Source of the DNA: Lewinellaceae bacterium
GTDB taxonomy: Bacteria; Bacteroidota; Bacteroidia; Chitinophagales; Saprospiraceae
Assembly: GCA_020636215.1 (NCBI GenBank)
Contig: JACJYG010000004.1
Coordinates: forward strand, 1,488,001 to 1,552,000
Length of the DNA stretch: 64,000 bases
Direction: 5' to 3'
Every line of letters begins with the position of its first letter. The first letter of the stretch is position 1. A program made the position numbers and the translations under genes. Below the pieces are notes generated by a model that saw only the letters and a program-made list of their open reading frames with translations, was not told the DNA's origin and did no database searches. This document shows positions 1 to 10,519 of this stretch, one piece after another.

Positions 1-31
1 GGCAGCGGCTTTTGTGCTGAAAAAATGTTGC

Positions 32-895
32 CTACCGCTCTTCCAGATACTTGAAGATGGCCGCAAAATCCAGCCTGCCCATACCTTTTTTATCCGCTTC
101 GGCGTACAGCTCCTTCGCCACATTGGCGAGGTAGAGCGGCTGCTTCAGCTCGTAGGCCGTCAAAGCAGCCAGGTGCAGGTCCTTGTACATCAGCTCCAGC
201 GGGAACTGCACTTCGTAATCGTCACTGCGCACCATTTCGGCCTTGGCTTTGGTGAAGGGGGCGGCCACGGCCAGATTGGGAATAACGTTCAGCAAGAACG
301 CTTTGGACAGCCCCATCTTTTCGCCCAGCAGCACGGCTTCCGAAAAGATGGCCATGGACTGGGCCAGCATAATATTCACCAGCATTTTAAAGGAAGCGCC
401 CTTCCCTGTTTCGCCGATGTGCAGCACTTTGTTGCCCATCCTGTTGAGATAGGGTTGCACTTCTTCCAGCAGGGATTTTTCCGCGCCCACGAAAAACACC
501 AGTTCCGCATTTTCGGCCTGCGGCTTGGTGCCGGCCACGGGGGCGTCCATGAAGCGGATACCGGCCTTTGCCGCGGCCTGAGCCGCCCGGAGGCTGAACG
601 AGGGGTTGACGGTGGAGCAATCCACCCAGATGGCGTTGTCTTTCATGTGGGACAGTGCGCCCCCTTCGGTCAAAAACACCTGCTCCACCACCTCGGGCGT
701 GGACAGCATGCTGAATACGACATCCGCTTGCGGCACAGCTTCATTCGCCGATGCCGCCGTTTTGGCTCCCTGGGCCTTCAGCTCTTCCATTGGAGACGGG
801 GAGCGGTTCCATACCGTTACGTCAAAACCATTTTTTAAAAGGTTGCCCGCCATACGGCTGCCCATGATACCCAGGCCGATAAAGGTAATTTTCAT
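32..895 (-). CDS. NAD(P)-dependent oxidoreductase, 3-hydroxyisobutyrate dehydrogenase family
   Basis: A 287-residue protein when started at the ATG at 893-895. The longer open frame upstream (to 961) adds about 22 residues that do not fit the family, whereas MKITFIGLGIMG is the expected first strand with the dinucleotide glycine motif G-L-G-I-M-G. The Rossmann domain covers about residues 1-160. The segment F-M-D-A-P-V-A-G-T near residue 120 and the later G-K-G-A-S-F-K-M-L-V-N helix, which carries the family lysine, match beta-hydroxyacid dehydrogenases. Such enzymes reduce small beta-hydroxy acids or semialdehydes in the cytoplasm, and the exact substrate cannot be read from sequence. It sits 18 bp upstream (in window coordinates) of the AlkD-type gene on the same strand, which suggests co-transcription after that gene. 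Confidence 0.9.
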   Translation of the reverse strand: MKITFIGLGIMGSRMAGNLLKNGFDVTVWNRSPSPMEELKAQGAKTAASANEAVPQADVVFSMLSTPEVVEQVFLTEGGALSHMKDNAIWVDCSTVNPSFSLRAAQAAAKAGIRFMDAPVAGTKPQAENAELVFFVGAEKSLLEEVQPYLNRMGNKVLHIGETGKGASFKMLVNIMLAQSMAIFSEAVLLGEKMGLSKAFLLNVIPNLAVAAPFTKAKAEMVRSDDYEVQFPLELMYKDLHLAALTAYELKQPLYLANVAKELYAEADKKGMGRLDFAAIFKYLEER

Positions 896-912
896 GATGA
901 TTATGTTTTTCG

Positions 913-1605
913 TCAGGAGATATACTTCCTTGCATTTTTCACCACCTCCGGCGTCACCCAATCTTTATGCTCCTCCAGAAACTGAAGCACAAAATCCTTA
1001 TCGTGCCGGGAATATTCCCGCAGCACCCAGCCCACGCTCGTTTTGCAGAACCGCTCCTCCCTCCGGATGAGGGTCATGGAAAAGGACTCAATCGTGTCAA
1101 TATGCTCAGCAATGGATTTGCATTGCGCAAAGGGCGCCAGCGAGGCCCGGGCCGTCCACAGGTAAGGATCCGAATTCCAGTTTTTCAGTACGGGAAGGGC
1201 CTGCTCCGGCGAGCGGTCCACCATAGGCGACAACAGGCGTACGCAGAGCCAGTCGCAGACGTTCCAGTCGCTGATCCAGCGCTGATCAAACCAATGGGAG
1301 ATCAAATCGAGTTGGGGCTGGGCATCCATCCCTTTCCAGTAGAGCTGCAGGTAGAGGATGGCCGCCAGCTTGTCTTCGGTGAAGGGCTGCTGCATGAGAT
1401 CGTTGAGGATCTCAAACTGGGCCTCAGTCGGCTGTTGGTCAAGGCCATGCTCTTTGGCCACCGCCTTGACCACCTCCCGGATCTGCGGGATACCCACCCC
1501 TTTGGACCGGATGTCGTGCTTGACGTAGTTTTCCAGCCAGCGGGCTTTTTTCTCATCGCCCAGGGCGGTGAGACGGGATTGGAGGAGTTGGGAAGGGGTG
1601 TGCAT
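913..1605 (-). CDS. DNA alkylation repair protein, AlkD-like HEAT-repeat glycosylase
   Basis: The 230-residue length is typical of the AlkD family, whose members are all-alpha HEAT-like DNA glycosylases that remove N3- and N7-alkylated purines without base flipping. The sequence shows the expected series of short amphipathic helices. The segment W-I-S-D-W-N-V-C-D-W near residues 110-120 and the following Y-L-W-T-A-R-A-S-L carry the Trp, Asp and Arg residues that form the catalytic cleft in characterised AlkD. The end R-E-Y-S-R-H-D closely matches the family. It is the first gene of a likely two-gene minus-strand unit with the reductase below it. The family assignment is firm; activity is inferred. 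Confidence 0.9.
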   Translation of the reverse strand: MHTPSQLLQSRLTALGDEKKARWLENYVKHDIRSKGVGIPQIREVVKAVAKEHGLDQQPTEAQFEILNDLMQQPFTEDKLAAILYLQLYWKGMDAQPQLDLISHWFDQRWISDWNVCDWLCVRLLSPMVDRSPEQALPVLKNWNSDPYLWTARASLAPFAQCKSIAEHIDTIESFSMTLIRREERFCKTSVGWVLREYSRHDKDFVLQFLEEHKDWVTPEVVKNARKYIS

Positions 1606-1875
1606 GGTATTAATCAGCTGAATCGGGATGAAATTTACGCTTTTAGCGGAATAAGGGGGCTTTTTTCAGCTAAATCCAGGGTTGAGGATTAATAAAAGTT
1701 ATTCCTATGCCAGGGGGAGCTTGGCTCCGCTTAAGTCAGAAGGCCACTTGCAAGTGCCCATCTGACACCAGGCGTGAAGCGGACACTTCCAATGGCCTAT
1801 TCACTTTACATCGGCAAAAAACCAGGAGCGGCCTTTGATCCATAAAAAGGCAACCTGCGGCACTAGAGGCCCGTG
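1606..1875. other. Gene-free spacer
   Basis: 270 bp with no coding frame I would support. It contains a short self-complementary CACTTGCAAGTG around 1745-1757, which could form a small hairpin. I see no clear promoter element or T-run terminator. Confidence 0.4.
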
Positions 1876-3612
1876 CTACTTCAACACCCTCCCCAACTCC
1901 TCCCGCATCGCTGACCGGCGCGGGTATTTCTGAATGAGCGAAGCGGCCAGCTCGTCGATAGCGGCGTGGCTGCCCTCGATGTCCTGTTTTATTTTTTTCA
2001 TCAGCGCGGCGAGATTTTGGTATTGACTTCTGTTGCCGGCCTTGTCAGCCATTGTTTCCAGTATCCTCCCGTACAACGCCAGCATTTCTTTCGGGTAGCG
2101 GCCGGCCAGGTAAGGATGCACCAGAGCCAGGGTGTGCTCGCTGGGATCCGGCGGGATGAGATGCAGCAGCCTTTCCCATTGCTGCTCCGCGATATAAACA
2201 GGCGCCAAGCTCTGGAAAAGCGCGTGTTCCAGACTATCCCATGCGAATTTCCGGGGTTTAGCGGTTTCCTCGGCGAGGACGGACTGTATGTGCTGCTCAA
2301 TGACTTCCGGCCATTCTTCCGGCGGGAAGGAGGCTTTCCATTTCTGGTAGAATTCGGTGTTCATCCCCCTGACGAAAGCGAATCTTTTAGCGAAAAACCG
2401 GAAGGTGTCGAGGTCGCCCTCCAGTTGCGCGATTTGTAGCAGCACCTTTTCCCAGCGGTCCACCGTGCCGGGGTGTCCTTTACTTTCCGCAATCTCAATA
2501 CCCCCGGCTATGAGTTGTTTGGCCAGGAGGAAGTCTTGCTGTGCAATGGCCTCTTCCACCAGGCCGAGCCGCACCTCCACAATATCCATATTGGCGGCGA
2601 TGAGTTGCCCGGCTTCCTGTTCGCGGCCAATGGCCTGCAGGAAGCGGATCTTGTATTTTTTGAGCGCTTCTCTGGTGTATTCGCGGTAAGAACCGGTGGC
2701 TGCCCTGGATTCCAGGAGCTTGTCGAGCAGGTGCAGAAAACGTTCGGGGGCCACGCGCGGGGCGAGGGATTCGGCCACAGCCAGCATTTCGTAGCCGAAG
2801 TCGCCGTAGTCGAACCAGGTTGCATCCAACAATTGCTTTTCCAGCCAGGCAAAGATCTGATCCACCACCTCGGGCGCTACCGCCTCGCTATTGGCGATGT
2901 TATGGAATACTTGGATGCCATCCAAAATAATACTGCCAATGTTTCCGGCAGAGTCGTCGCACGCTTGCTGGACTTTCATCACTTCCAGGCAAACGGCCTG
3001 CGCTATGGCCATGGCCTCGCGGAAGTTGTTCCTGTCGATGGCATGATCGGCGGTATGCAGTACCGTACTCCTCATGGCTTTGAGAAGGCAAAGGTGCCCC
3101 GATAGTCCATGAAGCCCCGGTCGGAATGCTTTCTGGCCAATTGCCGCACCATCTCGCGGTACTTTTTCTCCACGTCCATCCCCGGGTCCTTGTCGGAAAA
3201 GAACAACATAAACTGCTCGCCAAATTCCCTGCCTTGTGCTTTCTGATACCGGATAAATTCGCGCAGTTCTTCGATGTCGAGCTGCAGCAGAATGTCCTCA
3301 AAGCTCATCTTGCCGGCTGTGGGTTTTCTTTTTTTTTTGCTTTGCTGGGCGCCGCTTCGCGCAGGGCGTACAGCACGGCTACCACGTGTTTGCAAACCGC
3401 CCCGCCGTCGTAGGGGCAATCGCAGCTCCAGTCCTTCACCTTTTGCTTACCAGCGTTATACGTACCTCGTAATCCTCGCTGCCGGCTACCACCGCTTCCC
3501 ATTGGCCTTTTGTGGTTTTCTCCAGGCGCTCCACGGTGCGCTCGTTAAAATAAGTATACCACTGGTAGGATCTTACCGGCACGTAGGATTCGAAGTTGTC
3601 GAGGGAAAACAT
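1876..3612 (-). pseudogene. SWIM zinc-finger domain protein, split by three frameshifts
   Basis: Reading from the ATG at 3610-3612 gives MFSLDNFESYVPVRSYQWY, then after one lost base near 3437-3446 the SWIM motif C-x-C-x7-C-x-H (CDCPYDGGAVCKH), then after a lost A in a ten-base A run (plus strand T run 3329-3338) a helical linker ending GFMDYRGTF. A third shift near 3072-3079 leads into a 399-residue helical C-terminal part (1876-3075) rich in TPR-like helices. Stitched together it makes about 578 residues in the order seen in Bacteroidota SWIM-family proteins. The last junction could also be read as an ATGA overlap of two genes, but the C-terminal part belongs to the same family. SWIM domains bind zinc and are thought to contact DNA or protein. 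All shifts are single-base losses, two of them in A runs, so sequence error is as likely as decay. Confidence 0.7.
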
Positions 3613-3749
3613 GTTGTTTTTTTTAAAAGCGAATATAAATCTTTCAAGCCTTCTGAAAGCGGAGAGCTGCTGTTTCCCCGTTTTTCGCCCTAAATAAAGC
3701 GGAATTCGAAGCGCCTTTGTAGCTTTGTTGGAAACGGAATGGAATCGGT

Positions 3750-6700
3750 ATGCCCTCCATAGCCTTTTCGATACGGAAACCGGTACCGCAACGGCAAAAA
3801 GTCTTCGACATCGGGGCTGCCTGGACGATGGTACCGGCAGTTTCACGATGCTTCGCTCGAGGGATTCGCATTGTTTCTTCGGGGGCGGATTTTGTTTGCG
3901 GGCACAACATTTTTCAGCATGATCTGAAATTCGTCCGCCCGGCGCTTGCTGCGGCGGGTATTCCGCTCGAAAACGCCATTGATACCTTGCCGTGGTCGCC
4001 GCTGCTCTTTCCTGAGAAACCCTACCATGCCCTGGTCAAGGACGATAAGCTCCAAACCGATGCCATCAACAACCCGCTCAACGACGCCCTGAAAGCGCGG
4101 GACCTGTTTCACGACGAAGTGACGGCATTTTCGCGCCTCGACCCCTGCCTGAAAATGATTTTTTTACGGTTTGCTTCAGGGGTACCAGGCGGTGTTTTCC
4201 GCCTTTTTTAAATTTCTGCGTTTTCAGCCTGAAAATCTGGACGTTACCGCATTGATTTTTGAAAAATTTGGCGCCGACATTTGTGAAAAGGCAGATGTCG
4301 CCCGGTTTGCAAATGAAACCCCATCGAATTGGCCTTTACGCTTTGGGTATTATCCACTGCCGGAGCCGCTTTTCCGCGACGCCACCCTGGGTGCTGAGGA
4401 ATTATCCGGAAATCGAGCGCGTCATGGCAAACCTGCGCAACAAACCCTGCCTGGAAGGCTGCGCGTACTGCGACCAACACCTTGACATTTTCAAAGTACC
4501 TGAAACAGTTTTTCGGTTTTGAGCACTACCGAACTTACGGAGGCGAGCCCCTGCAGGAAAAAGCCGTCCGGGCGGTACCGTCCGGAACCAGTCCCTGTTG
4601 GTACCATTTTCCCGACGGGCGGCGGCAAATCCATCACCTTTCAGGTGCCCGCCTTGATGAGCTACCAAAGTATGAAAGCCCTGACGGTCGTCATCTCGCC
4701 CCTGCAATCGCTGATGAAGGACCAGGTGGACAATCTGGAACGCGCGGGCATCACCGAGGCACCACCATCAACTACCTGCTCGACCCCATCGAACGCGCCA
4801 AATCCTTCGAGCGCGTGGAAGACGGCTCTTACCGCGCTGCTCTACATCTCGCCCGAGTCCCTGCGTTCCAAATCCATCGAACGTTTGCTGCTACCGCAAA
4901 ATCGCCCGCTTCGTCATTGATGAGGCGCACTGCTTCTCCGCCTGTACCAGGATTTCCGGGTGGATTACCTCTACATTGCCGATTTCATCAAAAACCTGCA
5001 GGAAAAGAAAAACCTCGCCGACCCCATCCCAGTCTCCTGCTTCACTGCAACCGCGAAACAGAAAGTCATTGAAGACATTTGCGCCTATTTTCGGGAAAAA
5101 CTGAACCTTGAACTCGATGTTTTTCGGTCCTCCGCCGCCCGAAGCAATCTGCACTATAAGGTTCTGGAAAAAGAAGGCGACGAAGACAAATACGACGCCC
5201 TGCGAAACCTCCTTAACGACAAAAAACTGCCCTACCATCGTGTACGTCTCCCGCACGCGAAAAGCAAGCGAACTCTCCGAGCGGCTGCAGGCAGACGGCT
5301 TCAACGCCCGCGCCTTTCACGGCAAAATGGAGGCTACGGAAAAACGGAGAATCAAAATGCCTTCATCGCCGGAACGGTGCAGGTCATGGTCGCCACCTCG
5401 GTACTTTGGCATGGGCGTAGACAAAAAGATGTAGGCATGGTCGTCCATTTCGACATTTCCGATTCTTTTGAAAACTACGCAGGAGAGTGGGCGCGCCGGG
5501 CGCGACGAAAAATTGAGGCGGAGTGCTACGTGCTGTTCAATGAGGAAGACCTGAGTAAACACTTCATCCTGCTGAACCAGACCAAACTCAACATCCAGGA
5601 GATCAAACAAATCTGGAACGCCATCAAATTCATTACCAAATACCGCACGAGCGTTTCCAATTCGCCGCTCGAGATCGCCCGGAAAGCAGGCTGGGACGAC
5701 AGTGTTTCTGAAATCGAAAACCCGCGTAACCACCGCCATTGCCGCACTCGAAGACGCCGGCTACCTGCGCCGCGGGCAGAACATGCCCCGCATTTACGCC
5801 AACAGTATCCTGAGCAAAACCGCACAAGAGTACCATTGAAAAATCGAACGATCCGATCGCTTCGAAAATGAGCGCCAGAAAGTAAACGCTGTCCGAATCC
5901 TCAAAAACTGTTCTCCAGTAAAAGCAAGGCGCACACCGCCGACAGTGAAGCCGCCGAATCGCGCATTGATTACATCAGTGACCATCTGGGCATCGTCAGA
6001 GAAGAGGTCATCCAAATCATTAACCTGCTGCGGGAAGAAAAAATCCTCGCCGACGCCAAAGACCTGACGGCGTTCATCAAACGCGGCGAACAAAAAACCG
6101 CTCGCTTGCCATCGTGGAAACGTTCTATCAAATCGAACAGTTTTTGCTCACTCAATTGGACGAGACCGAACGGGACTTTTCGCTCAAAGCCCTCAATGAA
6201 GCCGCCGAAGCCGCAGGCTGCGCCGGCGTTTCGCCGCAACGACTCAAAACGATACTGAACTTTTGGTATAAAACACTGGATAAAACGCGCGCCCCGCGAT
6301 TTTGCGAACCAGATTATCTTAGTGCAAGCCAAGGATTCGCCCCGGAATTTGCGTGAAAAATTGGGAAAACGGTACGAACTGGCGCGTTCTTTACCATTGA
6401 GTTTTTATATCTAAAAAGCAAACCTTACCACTGCCGGAAACGGGCAGACAGAGGAAGTGCTGGTAGAATTTTCAGTGCTGGAATTAAAAGAAAATTTCGA
6501 GCGGCAAGTTTAGCCTGTTTCAACAGAAAACCACATCGGAGGCAGTCGAAGATGCGCTTTTTACCTGTCCAGAATCGAAGCCCTGAAAATTGAGGGCGGC
6601 TTTTTGGTTGTTTACAACCGCTTGAACATCGTCCGTTTGGAAGAAAACAACAAAATCCAATACAAAAACGAGGACTATCAAAAACTCAATCAGTTCTACG

Positions 6701-8574
6701 AAAACAAAGTGCAACAAATCCACATCGTAGGAGAATACGCCAAAAAATGGTGCACGACTATGTGGGCGCGCTGCGCTTTGTAGACGATTATTTTCAGTTG
6801 AACTACTCCTCTTTTTGGGAAGGTATTTTCCCGGAACCCGCAGCGCGGAAATCAGGCGAAACATTACGCCTGCCAAATACCGGCAATTATTCGAAACCCT
6901 CTCCGAGGCGCAGCGCCAGATCATCGACGACAAACACAGCGCGCACCTTTGTCGCATTGCCGGGCCGGGCAGCAGCAAAACCAAGGTATTGACCCACAAA
7001 CTCGCCGCGCTCCTGCTCATGGAAGATGAAACACGAGCAGTTGTTAATGCTCACCTTTTCGCGGTCAGCGGCAACGGAGTTTAAAAACGCCTGATGGCGC
7101 TCATCGGCAATGCAGCCCATTTTGTGGAAATCAAAACCTTTCATTCCTATTGTTTCGACCTTTACCGCGTCGGCAACCTTGAAAAATCGGACAGCATCCT
7201 TCAGGACGCCGTGGAGAAAATTCGAAATGGGGAAATCGAACCCAACCGAATCACCAAAGCGGTGCTGGTCATCGACGAAGCACAGGATATGAACACCGAT
7301 GAGTTTGCATTAGTCAACATTTTAATGGAAAAAATGAGGGCTTGCGCGTGATTGCCGTGGGCGACGATGACCAAAACATATTCGCGTTTCGAGGCGCCGA
7401 TTCCCGCTTTTTGACTGAACTCATCGAACGCCGGCAGGCTGTGAAATATGACCTAACGACCAATTTTCGAAGCTGCCCCCAAATCGTCGCCTTTGCCAAT
7501 GCCTTTGCCAAAACAATTTCCAAACGGCTGAAAACCGAGGGCATCATCCCATATCATACGGCGGATTACCATCTGAAACTGGTGTCCTACCAAAGCAGGC
7601 ATCTCATAGAACCCCTGGTACGCGACTTGCTCGCCACCGATTTGAGCGGTACTTACTATGCGTGCTACCAAAACCAACGAAGAGGCTGCTCAAATCACCG
7701 GTATACTGCTGCTGCTACAGCACGGCATACCGCCAAACTTATCCAAAGCAACGACGGCTTCCCACTTCAAAACCTGTTGGAAGTGCGGTACTTCATGGAT
7801 GCATTGGCGCCTGACTCTTACCAGCATCGCACCGGAAGATTGGGAAAATGCTAAACGCGCAGTGTATGATAAATTCAGGTTCAGCCCGAAATTCGAAATC
7901 GTGCTTAATTTAATTAAGGACTTTCAGGAAATTAATCCGAAAACCAAGTATGTATCTGATTTTCAATCATTCGTGAGAGAGTCGAAGATTGAGGACTTCT
8001 ATCGGCAGGAGAGCGATACGATATTTGTTTCGACGATACACAAGTAAAAGTACCGAGAGTTTGACCATGTTTTCCTGATGCTCGACGGCTTCAACGCTGA
8101 CTCCGACGAGGCTAAGCGCCAGATATACGTCGCCCTCACCCGCGCCAAAAGCCGTTTTTACCATTCATACCAATGGGCGTTTTTTCCATCACATCCATCT
8201 ACCGGACGTACAACTCGAGGAAAATACGGAGGTACTGGCTACCGCCTACTAAAATTGCCGTCCAACTCACGCTCAAAGACATTTACCTCGGCTATTTTGC
8301 CTTCGTCCAACATCGTGTGGAGGCCTGATGAGCGGACAAGATCTGCTGATTCAGGTACTGAGTACCTGGCGGATCAAAGCAGGAACTTGGTTTTGAAATT
8401 TTCCAAAAATTTCACGAGCAACTCCTTGCCCACCGCACTGCAGGATACGCGCTGACCGAAGCGCGGGTCAATTTCATCGTGTATTGGACGGACCAGGAAC
8501 AGGCGCGGGAGTTTAAGGTGGTGTTGCCGGAGTTGGTTTTGAAGTGGGGCGGGAATGAATGCTTTACGATTTAG
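3750..8574 (+). pseudogene. Giant DEDD exonuclease - RecQ helicase - UvrD-like helicase fusion, multiply frameshifted
   Basis: About 1600 codons on one strand, broken by many one-base shifts, but with domain motifs in a sensible order. Near 3750-4150: MPSIAF, FDTETG (exonuclease motif I), GHNIFQHD and the NNPLNDALKARDLFHDE region. Near 4430-4490: a Cys cluster, C-x3-C-x2-C. RecQ part about 4480-5850: FPTGGGKS (Walker A), FVIDEAHC (DEAH), FTATA, and the C-terminal helicase half with VSRTRKA and FGMGVDKK, followed by a winged-helix-like stretch. UvrD-like part about 6880-8574: GPGSSKTK (Walker A), VLVIDEAQD, VGDDDQNIFAFRGA, STIHK and VALTRAKS. Large RecQ proteins of this kind occur in Bacteroidota. 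The start was chosen because a single extra T after MPSIAF restores the catalytic DTE motif. Preserved motifs argue for recent damage or consensus error. Confidence 0.75.
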
Positions 8575-8584
8575 GACCTTTATG

Positions 8585-8643
8585 CTGCGCTAATTGACAA
8601 TAATTAGATTTTTTAATTGCGCTAATTAACGTTAATTAGCGCA
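8585..8643. repeat. Perfect 26-bp palindrome with a degraded upstream copy
   Basis: Positions 8618-8643 form a perfect palindrome whose half-site is TGCGCTAATTAAC. An imperfect copy starts at about 8585 (TGCGCTAATTGACAATAATTA). It lies between the end of the giant helicase gene and the ATG of the DUF4143 ATPase at 8687. A dimeric regulator operator, a cruciform or a small mobile repeat would all fit. There is no T-run after it, so it is not a standard terminator. Confidence 0.7.
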
Positions 8644-8686
8644 GTATTTGAATGGATTTTTCTTTATTTTCACATGAAAAGATACC

Positions 8687-9401
8687 ATGGATTATTTGCG
8701 CAGAAGCATCCAACCTCTATTGCTCGAATATCTCCTGCCCAACAAAGTAGTGGTGTTACTTGGGCCGAGGCGGGTGGGAAAAACCGTTCTGATCCGTCAG
8801 ATTTTGTCTGAGCTGACCGAACCTGTCTTGTTGCTAAACGGTGAGGATTTGAATTAAAAGCTCAGATAAAATACTGGCCTTGTTGCGGTTATTGGCATTT
8901 CAGATTGGTAGTGAGGTTTCCACTACCGAAATAGGTAAACAACTGGGGATGAGCGGCAATACGGTAAGCCGGTATCTGGATTTGCTGTCAAAGGTGTTCA
9001 TCATACACCGGGTGGGCGGGTTTAGCAGGAATCTCCGAAAAGAAATCACCAAAAGCAGCAAATGGTATTTTTTCGACAATGGCATCAGAAATATTCTGGC
9101 TGCCAATCTGAACCCAATGGAGTTGAGAAATGATATGGGGCAATTGTGGGAAAACTATATGATCAGCGAACGGATCAAGTTTCAGCAATACACAGGCATG
9201 ATTGTCAACAACTACTTTTGGCGTACCTATGACCAGCAAGAGATTGACTGGATCGAAGAACGGGGAGGCCGACTGTACGGTTACGAGTTCAAATGGAATG
9301 AAAAAAAACACCCCAAACCTCCGAGGGGATGGAACCAAGCTTACCCGGATGCGACATACACCGTGCTTACGCCCGAAAATTATGCAGAATGGGTGAGGTG
9401 A
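8687..9401 (+). pseudogene. AAA ATPase with DUF4143 C-terminal domain, internally deleted
   Basis: The N-terminal piece starts at ATG 8687 (MDYLRRSIQPLLLEYLL) and holds a good Walker A, LLGPRRVGKT, but stops at 8855-8857 after NGEDLN. The same protein resumes in another frame at about 8858 with SSDKILALLRLLAFQIGSE and continues to 9401 with the winged helix (LGMSGNTVSRYLDLL), YYFFDNGIRN-like and EIDWIEERGG nuclease-like segments of DUF4143. Family members are about 380 residues; here about 55 plus 180 remain, so the Walker B and sensor region, roughly 150 residues, is missing at the junction near 8850. The product, if made, should not hydrolyse ATP. These ATPases are common accessory genes of unclear role. 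Either a real deletion or an assembly collapse could explain it. Confidence 0.8.
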
Positions 9402-9446
9402 AATCGAGGATATAGTTACAGAACTCACCGGCGTTCAATTACTGTC

Positions 9447-9584
9447 CTGGCCTCCCGCACCCCCGACAAATACGCCCCATGCACCGTGCAGTGGAAGGCA
9501 GCGATCGTCGCCTCGCCTGATTCGTATGATCCGGCCATTGCCCGGAGGCTCTGGGAAATCAGCGAGGAACGGACAAAGGCCTGA
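9447..9584 (+). pseudogene. Possible C-terminal remnant of a short-chain dehydrogenase
   Basis: Forty-odd codons ending at TGA 9582-9584 read VLASRTPDKYAPCT...DPAIARRLWEISEERTKA. The ending resembles the 'A-x-x-L-W-x-x-S-E-E' tail of short-chain dehydrogenases of the retinol dehydrogenase type. There is no start codon in a sensible place and nothing upstream belongs to the family. It may be a gene scrap left by the same rearrangement that damaged the DUF4143 gene. The assignment is tentative. Confidence 0.3.
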
Positions 9585-9621
9585 GGCTGCCGTCAGCCAA
9601 GATCACTACCCCTGGCAACGC

Positions 9622-10254
9622 CTACATCCGCACATAATGCTCATCCCAGGGCTCTTCCGCCAGATCCATCTCGGGAAAAATTTCGCTCAGATTGATCTCC
9701 AGATTTGGGAAGAGCACCGGGCTGATCTTATCCTCCTTTACGAAGGGCGGCAGGCCGATGTACTTTCCCTTTTCATTCAGGGTGTAAACCAGTACGCTTT
9801 GCTCCTGCGGAAAGACGATCCAGTACTCTTTCACCCCGGAAAATTCATACACTTCGAACTTGTCCTTCATGTCTTTTTTTGAGGTGCTTGGAGAGGCGAT
9901 TTCGATGATCCAGTCCGGCGCCCCGAGGCAGCCCCGGATATCGATCTTGCTGCGGTCACAGATGACGGAAATATCCGGTTGTACTACGGTTTGTATTTCA
10001 TTATCTTTTATCTGGCCGGGAGGAAGTGGCAAACGGACGTCGAAAGGAGCGTGGAAGACTTTACATCCTTTCTCCCCAAAATAATACCCAATTTTTAAAA
10101 GAAGTTTTGTGGAAATATCCTGATGATAGGTATTGGGCGCGGGCGACATTTTAAAGACCTTCCCTCTGATCAATTCAACGGCCTCCTCGAAGGTCCAGCG
10201 GAGGTAATCGGCGTAGGTGTAGGTTTTGTCGAGATCCAGGTCTTTTAGCTTCAT
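9622..10254 (-). CDS. Uma2 family (DUF820) putative restriction-fold endonuclease
   Basis: 210 residues from ATG 10252-10254 (MKLKDLDLDKTYTYADYL); an upstream in-frame ATG at 10290 is less likely because family members begin close to the Y-T-x-x-D-Y-L-x-W helix. The segment VELIRGKVFKMSPAPNTYHQDIS carries the family's E-L-I-D/R-G start, and VVQPDISVICD followed by PDWIIEIASPST gives the P-D and E-I-x-S residues of the PD-(D/E)XK-like fold. Uma2 proteins are widespread in genomes with many accessory genes; their biological role is not settled. It stands alone, convergent with the damaged region to its left and divergent from rlmD to its right. Confidence 0.85.
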   Translation of the reverse strand: MKLKDLDLDKTYTYADYLRWTFEEAVELIRGKVFKMSPAPNTYHQDISTKLLLKIGYYFGEKGCKVFHAPFDVRLPLPPGQIKDNEIQTVVQPDISVICDRSKIDIRGCLGAPDWIIEIASPSTSKKDMKDKFEVYEFSGVKEYWIVFPQEQSVLVYTLNEKGKYIGLPPFVKEDKISPVLFPNLEINLSEIFPEMDLAEEPWDEHYVRM

Positions 10255-10484
10255 GATTGCGGTTTTGGGGTGGCGAATCGATTTTTTCAAAAATAGAAAA
10301 ATTCCCGCTGAGAATCAATTCAGGCTGAAGATCCGCCGCACCCGCTCGAGTAAATAGGGGTCTGTTGCCATGATCTTGATTTTCATAGCATTTTTAGTGG
10401 CTCCGGCTTTTGCGTCTGGAAATCAGGATGCTGGTGGTAGTTTAGACAGGCTGAAGCCTTCCCCACTTTTCCACAATTAAATTT

Positions 10485-10492
10485 TACCTTTG
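10485..10492 (+). promoter_or_regulatory. Bacteroidota-type -7 element (TACCTTTG) before rlmD
   Basis: TACCTTTG matches the TAnnTTTG consensus of the primary Bacteroidota sigma factor and lies 27 nt before the chosen rlmD start. The -33 TTTG partner is not obvious. Confidence 0.5.
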
Positions 10493-10519
10493 CGCCAACA
10501 AATATCGAGGAAAATCCGA

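Noticed and set aside
32..838. Plus-strand 274-residue frame at the left edge
   Set aside because: It is a shadow of the dehydrogenase on the minus strand, which has a clear Rossmann motif.
10315..10386. Minus-strand 23-residue frame starting MKIKIMATDPYLLERVRR
   Set aside because: Looks protein-like but is too short and I recognise no family; not enough to call.
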